From: Microthrixaceae bacterium
GTDB lineage: Bacteria > Actinomycetota > Acidimicrobiia > Acidimicrobiales > Iamiaceae
NCBI GenBank assembly: GCA_016702505.1
Contig: JADJDU010000001.1
Location: 62,001 to 126,000, forward strand
Direction: 5' to 3'
Length of the DNA: 64,000 bases
Position 1 is the first letter of the stretch, and every line of letters begins with the position of its first letter. The notes below the pieces were generated by a model that was not told the origin of the DNA, searched no databases, and worked only from the letters and a program-made list of their open reading frames with translations. Positions 52,275 through 60,780 of this stretch are shown here, one piece after another. Position numbers and translations under genes: made by a program.

Positions 52275-52290
52275 GTGTACGCGTGTGTAC
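52275..52290. promoter_or_regulatory. GTGTAC direct repeat, possible TA operator
   Basis: Two GTGTAC hexamers separated by four bases lie 30 bases upstream of the antitoxin start, where autorepression sites of toxin-antitoxin operons usually are. Position is the only support. Confidence 0.3.
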
Positions 52291-52448
52291 CTCGTGAGGG
52301 CGGCATCGCCGCCGCGAACGGTGGCAAGGTTCACCTGTCCCCGTGAGCTTCCGCGGACAGACCGTGCCCGAACTATCGAGGCCCGGGACCTGTCGGGGCG
52401 GCTCATCGGGCCGGAAACCCCAACCGCTGACCCGCCTCGGAGGCAACA

Positions 52449-53564
52449 GTGAACTTCGCTTTCAACGAAGAGCAGGAAGAGCTCCGCAAGACCGTCCGCC
52501 AGTTCCTCGAGGCCAAGTCGCCTGAGACCGCGGTGCGCGAACACATGGACACCGAGTCCGGTTTCGACCCCGCGGTGTGGCAGCAGATGGGTGAACAACT
52601 CGGCCTCCAGGGCCTGGTGATCCCCGAGGAGTTCGGAGGGTCGGGATACGGCTACATCGAATTGGTGGTGGTGCTCGAGGAGATGGGTCGCGCCTTGTTG
52701 TGCGCCCCGTTCTTCTCGTCGGTGGTCCTGGCCGCCAACACCTTGCTTCACTCCGGTGACGACTCGGCCAAGGCCGACTACCTCCCGGGCATCGCTTCAG
52801 GTGAGACCATCGCCACCCTGGCCTTCACCGAGGAGAACGGCCGCTGGGATGAGGATGGCATCACCGCCACAGCCACCGGGTCTGGAGACTCCTGGACCAT
52901 CGACGGCACCAAGATGTACGTGCTCGACGGGCACACCGCGTCGTTGCTATTGGTGGCGGCTCGCACCGCGGCGGGCGTGAGCCTGTTCGCCGTCGACGCG
53001 CAGGCCGCCGGCGTGGAGCGCACCCCGCTGGCCACCATGGACCAGACCCGCAAGCAGGCAAAGGTCACGTTCTCGTCCACTCCGGCCCGCCTCGTCGGGA
53101 CCGACGGTGACGGTTGGACCGTCTTGGCTCGGGTGTTGGACCTCGCAGCGGTAGCGCTGGCTGCAGAGCAGGTGGGCGGCGCCCAGTTCTGCCTGGAGAT
53201 GGCGGTCCAGTACGCCAAGGATCGCGTCCAGTTCGGTCGTCCCATCGGATCGTTCCAGGCCATCAAGCACAAGTGCGCCGACATGCTCCTCGAGGTGGAG
53301 TCGGCCAAATCGGCTGCTTACTACGCCGGATGGTGCGCGTCGGAGCTCAACGAGGAACTGCCGTCGGTAGCCTCGCTGGCCAAGGCGTACTGCTCGGAGT
53401 CCTATTTCCACGCCGCGGCCGAGAACATCCAGATCCACGGTGGAATTGGCTTCACCTGGGAGCACCCGGCCCACCTCTACTTCAAGCGGGCCAAGTCTTC
53501 AGAGCTGCTGTTCGGCGATCCGACCTACCACCGTGAGCTGCTGGCCCAGCGCATCGGAATCTGA
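52449..53564 (+). CDS. acyl-CoA dehydrogenase
   Basis: This 371-residue flavoenzyme starts MNFAFNEEQEELRKTVRQFL (GTG 52449, CTCGGAGG upstream). It has GLQGLVIPEEFGGSGYGYIE, TIATLAFTEENGRWDEDG, YAKDRVQFGRPIGSFQAIKH and IQIHGGIGFTWEHPAHLYFK. These are acyl-CoA dehydrogenase family motifs of the FadE subgroup that often works as a heteromer. It is intact, unlike the two homologues at 10-12 kb. It oxidises an acyl-CoA at the alpha-beta bond using FAD. It is a single gene ended by a strong hairpin at 53576. Substrate chain length or steroid side chain cannot be told from sequence. Confidence 0.88.
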   Translation: MNFAFNEEQEELRKTVRQFLEAKSPETAVREHMDTESGFDPAVWQQMGEQLGLQGLVIPEEFGGSGYGYIELVVVLEEMGRALLCAPFFSSVVLAANTLLHSGDDSAKADYLPGIASGETIATLAFTEENGRWDEDGITATATGSGDSWTIDGTKMYVLDGHTASLLLVAARTAAGVSLFAVDAQAAGVERTPLATMDQTRKQAKVTFSSTPARLVGTDGDGWTVLARVLDLAAVALAAEQVGGAQFCLEMAVQYAKDRVQFGRPIGSFQAIKHKCADMLLEVESAKSAAYYAGWCASELNEELPSVASLAKAYCSESYFHAAAENIQIHGGIGFTWEHPAHLYFKRAKSSELLFGDPTYHRELLAQRIGI

Positions 53565-53575
53565 GAATAGTCCAA

Positions 53576-53615
53576 GGTGAGATGCCTCGACCCAGCGGTG
53601 TCGGGGCATCTCACC
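53576..53615 (+). terminator. hairpin terminator after acyl-CoA dehydrogenase
   Basis: A 16-bp stem with one mismatch pairs GGTGAGATGCCTCGAC (53576-53591) with 53600-53615 around an 8-base loop, 11 bases after the dehydrogenase stop. No T run follows, as is common in high-GC actinobacteria. Confidence 0.75.
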
Positions 53616-53680
53616 TCATCCAACCCGGCCAGCTAGGCATGACCTGTTCGGACGAACTGGAGCTTGGAAGAGATGTAGGA

Positions 53681-53799
53681 CCCCTAGGAGGTGCGCCGAT
53701 AGGCGGACCGACCCATAAGCACGGCATGGCTAAACCGAGGCGAAGCCTCGGTCCGGTCAACCTGGTAGCGACGACGACCGGACCTATCCGCTAAGACCC
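53681..53799 (-). repeat. family B intergenic repeat, full copy
   Basis: Reverse-oriented copy of 1963-2074. It includes a perfect hairpin CCGAGGC-GAA-GCCTCGG (53735-53751) and the GACCGGACCTATCCGCTAAG end. Its last base touches the TAA stop (53800-53802) of the minus-strand lipoprotein, so it is the 3' flank of that gene. Confidence 0.7.
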
Positions 53800-54459
53800 T
53801 TAGGCCAGGTAGATGCCTTCGACGCCGGTGATGAGGCTCACACCGCGCACGACCACGACCTCGATCCGGTAGAGCCCGCCTTGGGCGAACGCTTCATCGA
53901 TGCTGCCGGGCACGGTGTCGGGGCTACCTCCCACCAGGATCCAAACCTGGCCCTCGGGGATGACGGGAAGCAGGACAGGCGTCTCGTCGAGGTTGCGCAG
54001 GTAGTAGTCGGTGTCCAACGAGGTGGCGCCTGGCTCGGCATCACCGGCCGCGATGGCGGCATCGATCGCTTCCTGCCCGGTGAGCAAGTCGACGTCATCG
54101 AAGCCCACCACCTGGACAGCCTGGCCCTCCACGCTCCCCGAGGTCACGGACCGGAAGAACCCGGTGTAGGAGCCTTCGGCCAGTGATCCGAACCCCGAGG
54201 TCGTACCCCCCGAGCCGGCGGTGGTGGTGGGCTCGGCCGTGCTCGATCCTCCCGAGGTCTCGGTGGTCGAGCTTTCCGGGTCGGACTTGTCCGAGGAGGT
54301 AGACGGGGCGTCGCCAGTGGTGGTCGTTGACTCGGCGGCGGTGGTCGAAGTGGCCTTCTTGTCCCCGTCGGCCCCACAGGCCACGACCGAGGTCACCAGG
54401 GCGACCGAGAGCGCAGAGGCGACGAGCCTCCGCCGGGTGATGGTCAGAATCGTCGACAT
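53800..54459 (-). CDS. hypothetical lipoprotein
   Basis: This 219-residue lipoprotein has a twin-Arg-like start and signal (TITRRRLVASALSVALV) ending in lipobox SVVAC (Cys28). A long Ser/Thr/Asp-rich linker follows (about 33-92), then a 125-residue globular domain with no family I recognise (GFDDVDLLTGQEAIDAAIAA, LDTDYYLRNLDETPVLLPVI, GQVWILVGGSPDTVPGSIDE). The domain is acidic and lacks Cys. It is exported and membrane-tethered. ATG 54459 is used. The gene is alone, divergent from the PfkB kinase. Confidence 0.78.
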   Translation of the reverse strand: MSTILTITRRRLVASALSVALVTSVVACGADGDKKATSTTAAESTTTTGDAPSTSSDKSDPESSTTETSGGSSTAEPTTTAGSGGTTSGFGSLAEGSYTGFFRSVTSGSVEGQAVQVVGFDDVDLLTGQEAIDAAIAAGDAEPGATSLDTDYYLRNLDETPVLLPVIPEGQVWILVGGSPDTVPGSIDEAFAQGGLYRIEVVVVRGVSLITGVEGIYLA

Positions 54460-54499
54460 GACCGCACAGTACGGGACCTTCCGGTGGTGCCGCCCACAT

Positions 54500-54565
54500 T
54501 TGGGAGGCGAGCCGACCCAGAAGCACGGAATAGATAAGCCGAGCGGCAAAGTCGGCTGCTTGGCC
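54500..54565 (-). repeat. family B repeat, partial copy
   Basis: The core GGCGAGCCGACCCAGAAGCACGG... (54507 onward) parallels 53702-53738 in the full copy, with diverged ends. It lies in the divergent promoter region between the lipoprotein and the PfkB kinase. Confidence 0.5.
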
Positions 54566-54600
54566 GGCGCTGGCTCCCCGTCCCGTAGGGTTTTGTCCCT

Positions 54601-55605
54601 GTGACCAAACACGAGCCTTCCTCCCCAGCCCGCTTCGACGTCGTAGGTATCGGCAATGCCTTGGTGGACGTGTTGAGCAGCGAGGCAGACCAGTTCCTCA
54701 CCGACCACGGTCTGGTCAAGGGGTCGATGATGCTCATCGACACCGACACCGCCGAGACCCTCTATTCCGCCATGGGCGACAAGACCGAGATGTCGGGAGG
54801 GTCGGCAGCCAACACCTTGTCGGGTGTGGCCAGCTTCGGTGGGCGTGCCGCCTACATCGGTCGGGTTCGAGACGATGAGTTGGGGTCGTCGTTCGCGCAT
54901 GACCTGCGAGCGTTGGGCGTGCACTTCTCGGACCACAAGGCTGCAACTGGCGATCCGACGGGCCGTTGCATGATCGTGGTGACACCCGACGCTCAAAGGA
55001 CAATGAGCACCTACCTAGGGGCATCGTCGGCGTTGAGCCTCGACGACCTCGAGCTGGACCTGGTCACAGACGCCCATGTGACCTTCCTCGAGGGGTACCT
55101 GTTCGACCAGCCCGAAGCCAAGGAGGCGTTCCGGGCCGCGGCCGCTGCGGCCCATGCCGCGGGGCGCCAAGTGGCGCTGACGCTGTCGGACAGCTTCTGC
55201 GTCGATCGTCACCGAGACGACTTCCTCGATCTGGTGGCTGGCGGGGTCGACATCCTCTTCGCCAACGCCGACGAGATCACCCGGCTGTACGGGGTCGACG
55301 ACTTCGATGCCGCGGTGGCCGCCGTCCGCGGGGCCTGTGACATCGCGTGTGTCACGAGGAGCGAGGCCGGTTCGGTCATCGTCACCGCCGACGAAGCGAT
55401 CACGGTTGCGGCCGAGCCGGTGACCGAGCTGGTCGACACGACCGGAGCCGGAGATCTCTACGCCGCGGGCTTCCTGTACGGGTATACCCAAGGGCTTCCG
55501 CTGGCCAAGTGCGGTCGGCTCGGATCGGTGGCCGCCGCCGCGGTGATCGGGCACCTCGGGCCTCGCCCCGGTCTGTCGTTGGCCCAGCTGCTGCCCCGGG
55601 ACTGA
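54601..55605 (+). CDS. PfkB-family kinase, adenosine-kinase-like
   Basis: This 334-residue ribokinase-fold kinase has FDVVGIGNALVDVLSSEADQ at the start, GGSAANTLSGVASFGGRAAY (sugar-binding loop) and the signature DTTGAGDLYAAGFLYGYTQG with catalytic Asp near 284. KSMML-type KGSMMLIDTDTAE and the overall layout resemble bacterial adenosine/sugar kinases annotated as adenosine kinase. It would phosphorylate a nucleoside or sugar with ATP. GTG 54601 is the start. Two bases after its stop the next gene begins, making it first in an operon with a polysaccharide deacetylase and a phosphohexomutase. Confidence 0.82.
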   Translation: MTKHEPSSPARFDVVGIGNALVDVLSSEADQFLTDHGLVKGSMMLIDTDTAETLYSAMGDKTEMSGGSAANTLSGVASFGGRAAYIGRVRDDELGSSFAHDLRALGVHFSDHKAATGDPTGRCMIVVTPDAQRTMSTYLGASSALSLDDLELDLVTDAHVTFLEGYLFDQPEAKEAFRAAAAAAHAAGRQVALTLSDSFCVDRHRDDFLDLVAGGVDILFANADEITRLYGVDDFDAAVAAVRGACDIACVTRSEAGSVIVTADEAITVAAEPVTELVDTTGAGDLYAAGFLYGYTQGLPLAKCGRLGSVAAAAVIGHLGPRPGLSLAQLLPRD

Positions 55606-55606
55606 C

Positions 55607-56758
55607 ATGGGTGGCGTCACCGCCGACTCGCGTGGCCGGTCGAAGGCATTCGTCGTGGTGCTTCCGGTACTGCTCCTGGCGTTGGGTCTGGTGGTGGCCT
55701 ACAAGGTCAACGCCGTGCCCGACGACGTGGTGGTGACAGTCGTGACCCCGTCGGCAGGCGCGGGCGGCCGCGAGGTCACATTGCCCGCGGGCTCGACGGT
55801 GAACGACGCCCTGACGGCGGCCATGGTCGAGCCGGTGGACGGCCGACTGTTGTCGGCTGGGACTGGTCGGGTGCTCGACCCGGACCTGGACCCGGCCCGG
55901 ATCACCCTCGACGGGAGGCCAGTAGGCCGGGCATCGGCACTGATGGCCGATACCTCGACCGTGAAGGTCGTCAACGGCAGAGACGAGACCGAGAAGACTC
56001 GGACCGTAGAGGAGGAGGTGGCCGCCCCGCCCGGCCCTGACGTGCTTCGCCTGGTGGAGGAGCGAGGTGCTCCGGGTCGTGTTCGTCGCGTGGTCGGGGT
56101 TACCAGCGGCGAGGAGGTGTCGGTCGAGACAGTGGTGGCGGCCCGGGCTCCGGCACCCACCACCCAAAAGGTGGTGGCCCTCACCTTCGACGACGGACCG
56201 TCGGCCAAGTGGACTCCCTACGTCTTGGAGATCCTCCGCAGCCGGGGGGTGCTGGCCACGTTCTGCATGGTCGGCTCAGCGGTGAACAATGCCCCGGCGG
56301 TCGCCGCTCAGGTGGCGGCGGCCGGTCATCAGATGTGCAACCACAGCATGAGTCACGACCTCGAGATGACCAAGGGGGACCAAGCTCGAATGGACTACGA
56401 GCTCGGTGGGGGACGCTCGGCTATGGAGGCCGCCGGCCTCCCCGCGCCGGCCTTCTTCCGTCCGCCCGGGGGATTCATGTCCGATCCGCTCATCGCCGCG
56501 GCACGAGCCCAAGGGGAGCGGATCTTGATGTGGAAGGTCGACACCAAGGACTGGCAGCGGTCGGCCACCGTGGAGAGCGTTCTGGCCAACATGCGTCAGC
56601 AAGTCGTACCCGGGGCGATCATCCTGCTCCACGATGCTGGCGGAGAGAACCGCTTCACCAGCCTGGCAGTGCTCGCCGGCCTGATCGACGAGCTGAAGGC
56701 CCAGGGATATGGGTTCACCTTCCCGGTGATCGATCCATCGCCGACGGGTGCACCGTGA
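55607..56758 (+). CDS. polysaccharide deacetylase (CE4) with N-terminal anchor
   Basis: 383 residues. An N-terminal membrane anchor (about 10-30) is followed by a YabE/DUF348-like or ubiquitin-like region (about 35-110) and a G5-like segment (about 125-185). The C-terminus is a NodB/CE4 deacetylase: ALTFDDGPSAKWTPYVLEIL (metal Asp pair near 193-194), CNHSMSHDLEM (metal His pair), FFRPPGGFMSD, and ILLHDAGGENR with the last catalytic His. It removes acetyl groups from peptidoglycan or another envelope glycan outside the cell. Its stop overlaps the GTG of the phosphohexomutase (GTGA). Confidence 0.85.
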   Translation: MGGVTADSRGRSKAFVVVLPVLLLALGLVVAYKVNAVPDDVVVTVVTPSAGAGGREVTLPAGSTVNDALTAAMVEPVDGRLLSAGTGRVLDPDLDPARITLDGRPVGRASALMADTSTVKVVNGRDETEKTRTVEEEVAAPPGPDVLRLVEERGAPGRVRRVVGVTSGEEVSVETVVAARAPAPTTQKVVALTFDDGPSAKWTPYVLEILRSRGVLATFCMVGSAVNNAPAVAAQVAAAGHQMCNHSMSHDLEMTKGDQARMDYELGGGRSAMEAAGLPAPAFFRPPGGFMSDPLIAAARAQGERILMWKVDTKDWQRSATVESVLANMRQQVVPGAIILLHDAGGENRFTSLAVLAGLIDELKAQGYGFTFPVIDPSPTGAP

Positions 56759-58524
56759 CCTGGCTCTCGGACGAGGTGGGCGACCTCGACGAGGCGGTGA
56801 GGGATTGGTTGGCCGATGATCCCGACCCCGAGACCCGCCAGGAGCTTTCGGACCTGTTGGACGGCGACGACCGAGCGGAGCTGGCCGACCGCTTCTCTGG
56901 ATTGCTCGGTTTCGGGACCGCGGGATTGCGGGGCCCGATGGGAGCTGGTCCGAACCGGATGAACATGGCCGTGGTCATCCGTGCTGCTTCGGCCGTGGCC
57001 GACTGGGTCCACGGGGGCGAGAGCCATGAAGGGAAGCTGAGCAATGGTGGCGGGTCTGCTGGCTTGCCGGCGGTGGTGGTCGGGTTCGATGCCCGGCACC
57101 GTTCCCGGGACTTCGCGGAAACCACCGCTGAGGTGCTGGCCGCCGCTGGTGTGCGAGCCATGATCCTGCCCGGCCCGACGCCCACGCCGGTGGTCTCCTT
57201 CGCGGTGCCCCACCTGGGAGCTCAAGCTGGGATCATGGTGACGGCCAGTCACAACCCTCGGTCCGACAACGGCTACAAGCTCTATGGCGCCGACGGCCGA
57301 CAGATCGTCGCCCCCACCGACTCGGTCATCTCCGCTCTGATGGCGGCGGTGGCGTCGGCCTCGGCGGTGCCGAGGACCGGACCCGATGATCCCGACATCG
57401 TGCGCCTCGACGGATCCGTCATCGATGCCTATCTACGGGCCGCGGTCGGCGTGCTCGATCCGGGTAGTTCTCGCGGTGTGAACGTCGTCCACACCGCATT
57501 GCACGGTGTGGTGGCGGGGACGTTCCGCCGAGCCGTCGAATGCGGCGGGTTCGCGGCGGTCACCGAAGTGGCCGAACAGACCGACCCAGATCCTGACTTT
57601 CCTTCGGTTGCCTTTCCCAACCCCGAAGAACCCGGGGCGCTCGACTTGGGGCTGGCCTTGGCTGCGGCCCGCGGTGCCGACATGTTGTTGGCCCATGACC
57701 CCGACGGGGACCGTCTGGGGGTCGCGGTACCAGATCCGGGCCGCGGGCACGCTGGCGACCAGGCGTCTTGGAGGGTTCTCCGTGGCGACGAGATCGGGGT
57801 ACTGCTGGCCTCTCACCTGATCTCCAAGGGCTGGATGCACGGACCAACGGGTCCGGCCGTTCTGGTCAGCACCGTCGTGTCGTCTTCGATGCTGGCCGAC
57901 ATGGCGATGGCAGCGGAGATCCCTCACGTCGTGTCCCTCACCGGCTTCAAGTGGATCAGCAGGGCCCCCGGCCCCGGCCGCGTGCTCGGCTTCGGCTACA
58001 AGGAGGCGCTCGGCTACTGCGTGGGGGGAGTTGCTCCCGACAAGGACGGGATAACCGCGGCACTGGTACTGATGGAGATGGTCGCCGACCTGAAGGCGAC
58101 GGAGCGAACGGTTCTCGACGTCCTCGACGACCTAGCTGTGGCCCACGGCGTTCACCGCACCGACCAGTGGGTGTGTCGCCTGGGTGGCCTCGGTGCCCGT
58201 GAACGTCTCGGCGGGGTGATGGCCGAGCTGAGGTCCACGCCCCCGACGGCCATCGGGCCGCACCGCGTTGTCGACGTCGATGACCTGGGGGATGGTGATC
58301 TGGCTCGAGGTTTGGAGCCGGCCGACGTGTTGACCTTCCACCTGGAAGCGGGGCGAGTGGTGGTGCGTCCCAGCGGTACAGAACCGAAGCTCAAGTGCTA
58401 CGTCGAGGTGGTCGAGCCGGTGGCGGGCGCCGGCGACCTGGCTGCGGCAACAGCACGTGCTGACGCGTCGACAGAATCGCTTGTCACCGCGGTGGCCGAA
58501 CTCATCGGGTCGATGTCTGCCTGA
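56755..58524 (+). CDS. phosphoglucomutase/phosphomannomutase (PGM2-like)
   Basis: This 589-residue alpha-D-phosphohexomutase has FGTAGLRGPMGAGPNRMN at the N-terminus, the active-site serine loop TASHNPRSDNGYKLYG (Ser165), the metal loop DPDGDRLGV (D315, D317, D319), the sugar loop GFKWIS and the C-terminal phosphate loop RPSGTEPKLKCY. The 589-residue length and FGTAGLRG start match the PGM2/PmmB subgroup, which acts on glucose-1-P, ribose-1-P or deoxyribose-1-P. With the PfkB kinase in the same operon, a nucleoside or pentose-phosphate role is attractive but inferred. GTG 56755 overlaps the preceding stop. Confidence 0.9.
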   Translation: MTWLSDEVGDLDEAVRDWLADDPDPETRQELSDLLDGDDRAELADRFSGLLGFGTAGLRGPMGAGPNRMNMAVVIRAASAVADWVHGGESHEGKLSNGGGSAGLPAVVVGFDARHRSRDFAETTAEVLAAAGVRAMILPGPTPTPVVSFAVPHLGAQAGIMVTASHNPRSDNGYKLYGADGRQIVAPTDSVISALMAAVASASAVPRTGPDDPDIVRLDGSVIDAYLRAAVGVLDPGSSRGVNVVHTALHGVVAGTFRRAVECGGFAAVTEVAEQTDPDPDFPSVAFPNPEEPGALDLGLALAAARGADMLLAHDPDGDRLGVAVPDPGRGHAGDQASWRVLRGDEIGVLLASHLISKGWMHGPTGPAVLVSTVVSSSMLADMAMAAEIPHVVSLTGFKWISRAPGPGRVLGFGYKEALGYCVGGVAPDKDGITAALVLMEMVADLKATERTVLDVLDDLAVAHGVHRTDQWVCRLGGLGARERLGGVMAELRSTPPTAIGPHRVVDVDDLGDGDLARGLEPADVLTFHLEAGRVVVRPSGTEPKLKCYVEVVEPVAGAGDLAAATARADASTESLVTAVAELIGSMSA

Positions 58525-58595
58525 GCCCCGAGCCGATTGGGTTCTCCATCGCTCATGGGCAGTCGATTCACCATCGTGTGGGGATTGGGCCGGCC

Positions 58596-59189
58596 TCAGC
58601 GATCCTCGGGTCCCAGTGCCTTGGAGATCGTGGTCGGCTCCCAGCGGTGGAGATCGTCGAGCAAGTCGTCGGGATCGGTGGCCGACAGGAACTGGGTCCG
58701 ATGCCGGCTGTGGATGAATCCGGCGGTCACGACTGCGTCGAGGAACGTCAGCAGGGGCCGGTAGAAGTCGTTCACGTCCAACACGCCTACCGGCTTGGCA
58801 TGGATGCCGAGCTGCGTCCACGTGAAGGCCTCCATGACCTCCTCCAACGTGCCGAAGCCGCCGGGCAGGGCGATGAAGGCCTGCGACCGGTCGGCCATGG
58901 CCAGCTTGCGAGCGTGCATCGACTCGACGACGTGGAGCTCGGACAGGCCGTGGTGGGCGAGTTCCCGGTCGGCCAGGTCCTTCGGGATGACCCCGATCAC
59001 ACGGCCGCCGGCGTCCATGGCGGCGTCTGCCACTGCTCCCATCAAGCCGACCCGACCACCTCCGGTCACGACCTCGATGCCACGGAGGGCCAAGACCCGC
59101 CCGAGGCGGGTGGCGGCATCCTCGAAGGCGGGGTCGTGCCCAGGGTTGGATCCCGCGAACACGCACACACTGGCCAGGGGTACTCGCAT
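58596..59189 (-). CDS. LOG-family nucleotide 5'-monophosphate phosphoribohydrolase
   Basis: This 197-residue Rossmann-fold protein (TIGR00730 group) starts VCVFAGSNPGHDPAFEDAA. It has YGGG-equivalent VTGGGRVGLMGAVADAA and the hallmark RK plus PGGFGTLEE (R94, K95, E116) of LOG enzymes. These release the base from nucleoside 5'-monophosphates, classically cytokinin precursors; in bacteria the true role is often nucleotide salvage. ATG 59189 is chosen because the conserved core starts there. It is convergent with the phosphohexomutase operon and divergent from a TetR gene. Confidence 0.9.
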   Translation of the reverse strand: MRVPLASVCVFAGSNPGHDPAFEDAATRLGRVLALRGIEVVTGGGRVGLMGAVADAAMDAGGRVIGVIPKDLADRELAHHGLSELHVVESMHARKLAMADRSQAFIALPGGFGTLEEVMEAFTWTQLGIHAKPVGVLDVNDFYRPLLTFLDAVVTAGFIHSRHRTQFLSATDPDDLLDDLHRWEPTTISKALGPEDR

Positions 59190-59264
59190 CGACCCGAGGG
59201 TAACCGGGCTGCCCCTTGGTCGGCTGCGGTCGGTCACCCGGAGTGCCGTCGGTATTCTTCAAGG

Positions 59265-59909
59265 GTGTCAGCACCAACGACCCCGCCCCCGTCCGGCATC
59301 GGTGCCGAGCCAGTACCCGGCGACGACCCGCTTGGACAGCGGTTGTTGGCGGCCGCGGCCGCCGAGTTCGCGGCCCGGGGCTACAGCGGAGCACGGGTGG
59401 CCGAGATCGCTCGCCGGGCCGGGGTAACCACCGGGGCGATCTACTCTCGATACCGGGGCAAGGCTGATCTGCTCGCCGCGGCACTCGAAGACGCCACCGG
59501 CGATGAGTTCGATGCCCTGTTCGCCGACCACCGGTTTCAGGGGCGGATGGAAGACATCCTCCTGGTGGCGGGAAGTCACCTGGTGGATCGCGACCAGGCC
59601 GAGGGCGAGGAATCCCTCCAGGGGATGCTGCTGGAGTCGTTCACCGCGTCCCGTCACGAACCAGAGGTACACGCCATCATGCGGACGGGCATGGCCCAGC
59701 GCAGTCGCCGGTTGGCAGAGGTGGTCGATGCCGCCAAGGCCGAGGGCGGTATCGACCCGGCGCTGGACACCGATGCCATCGTGACGTTCTGCCACGCCGT
59801 CGGCCTCGGTTTTCTGCTGCTCGAGGTGACCGATTCACCGCTGCCGGCCGGACCCGCGTGGGAGGAGCTCATCGTCCGCATGGTCTCTGCTGTGGCCCCC
59901 CGCCCATGA
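59265..59909 (+). CDS. TetR/AcrR family regulator
   Basis: This 214-residue TetR protein has an N-terminal helix-turn-helix (about 25-70: LLAAAAAEFAARGYSGARVA, IARRAGVTTGAIYSRYRGKA) and a C-terminal ligand/dimer domain resembling TetR_C groups that control lipid or efflux genes. GTG 59265 is used. Its stop overlaps the ATG of the following membrane protein by four bases, so that protein is probably produced together with it. The regulated genes cannot be told; no clear palindrome is seen in the short gap to the divergent LOG gene. Confidence 0.85.
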   Translation: MSAPTTPPPSGIGAEPVPGDDPLGQRLLAAAAAEFAARGYSGARVAEIARRAGVTTGAIYSRYRGKADLLAAALEDATGDEFDALFADHRFQGRMEDILLVAGSHLVDRDQAEGEESLQGMLLESFTASRHEPEVHAIMRTGMAQRSRRLAEVVDAAKAEGGIDPALDTDAIVTFCHAVGLGFLLLEVTDSPLPAGPAWEELIVRMVSAVAPRP

Positions 59910-60679
59910 CCGGTCCCGAGGACCGGCCTGGGTTCATGAGGGCAGCAGGTCCCGAACCGTCCCACTGGTGGGGTCGGCGGACGCCGTCGTTCATGGTGCT
60001 GGCTGTGCTGCTCTTGGTGGTCGGCGTGGCAACGGTGGCTCTCACCCGACGCGCGGTGGAGGTGCTGCCCGAGGTCGGTCGCGACCAGCTGGGCGATGAC
60101 AACTGGGCCGATCCGCTCGGCGTCCACCTCGCCGGAGGGTTGCACGTCGCTCGCGTACCAGACTGCGCTGCGGGCGCTTTCACCCGAATGGTGTTGTGGG
60201 ACCCCGAGAGCCAGCCGTACTGGGAGGTGGAGGGTCCGGCCACGCCGCTCACCTCGTTCCTGGTCGGGGTGGCCCCCGAGGGGTTCCGCACCGTAACCGA
60301 GTTCCGTGATCCGCCGCGGGGAGCCCTGTTGCGTCTGGTGGCGTTTCGCCGAGATGGCGGCCCAGTTGGTATCCGCTACCGGGCCACCGACCTGCGTCCT
60401 AACCGTGTCGTTAGCGGCAACCCGCTCACCCGCTTCACCATCGAGGGGTTCCAGACCGCGGAGGTGTGCGAGGACTTCGAGCCCGACTCCACCTCCACCA
60501 CGGTCCCCGAGGACTGGATCAGTACCGGGGCGGGGTCGTCGGTTCCGGGTCTGGAAGCGGGCTCAGGTGAGGGGGCGAACTTCCACCACCATCGACGACG
60601 TCACCGGACCGGGGTAACGACCAGGCGGGCCAACCCGATGAAACGACTAGCTGGGCCTTTTCCACCTGGTCCCTCGTAG
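59906..60679 (+). CDS. membrane-anchored hypothetical protein, probably frameshifted
   Basis: 257 residues as read: a basic N-terminus, one TM helix (SFMVLAVLLLVVGVATVAL, about 28-46) and an extracytoplasmic domain (WADPLGVHLAGGLHVARVPD, FRTVTEFRDPPRGALLRLVA) with a Ser/Thr/Pro linker. I do not recognise the family. The last 35 residues are unusually rich in Arg and His and look like a wrong frame. If one G is missing from the G run near 60572, the frame continues GGELPPPSTTSPDRGNDQ through AETVFDRSPDGATVAMAPGD to a TAG at 60805-60807. That frame has high G/C in third positions. ATG 59906 overlaps the TetR stop. Confidence 0.65.
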   Translation: MTGPEDRPGFMRAAGPEPSHWWGRRTPSFMVLAVLLLVVGVATVALTRRAVEVLPEVGRDQLGDDNWADPLGVHLAGGLHVARVPDCAAGAFTRMVLWDPESQPYWEVEGPATPLTSFLVGVAPEGFRTVTEFRDPPRGALLRLVAFRRDGGPVGIRYRATDLRPNRVVSGNPLTRFTIEGFQTAEVCEDFEPDSTSTTVPEDWISTGAGSSVPGLEAGSGEGANFHHHRRRHRTGVTTRRANPMKRLAGPFPPGPS

Positions 60680-60780
60680 TGAGGGCCGAGACCGTCTTCG
60701 ATCGTTCGCCTGACGGGGCGACGGTGGCGATGGCCCCTGGGGACGGGGCCTTTGGGGTCGAGGTATTCGCCGCCGCTGGG

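Noticed and set aside
60732..60750. Small GGCCCC/GGGGCC hairpin followed by TTT as a terminator.
   Set aside because: It lies within sequence that reads as coding in the restored frame of the membrane protein ending at 60807.
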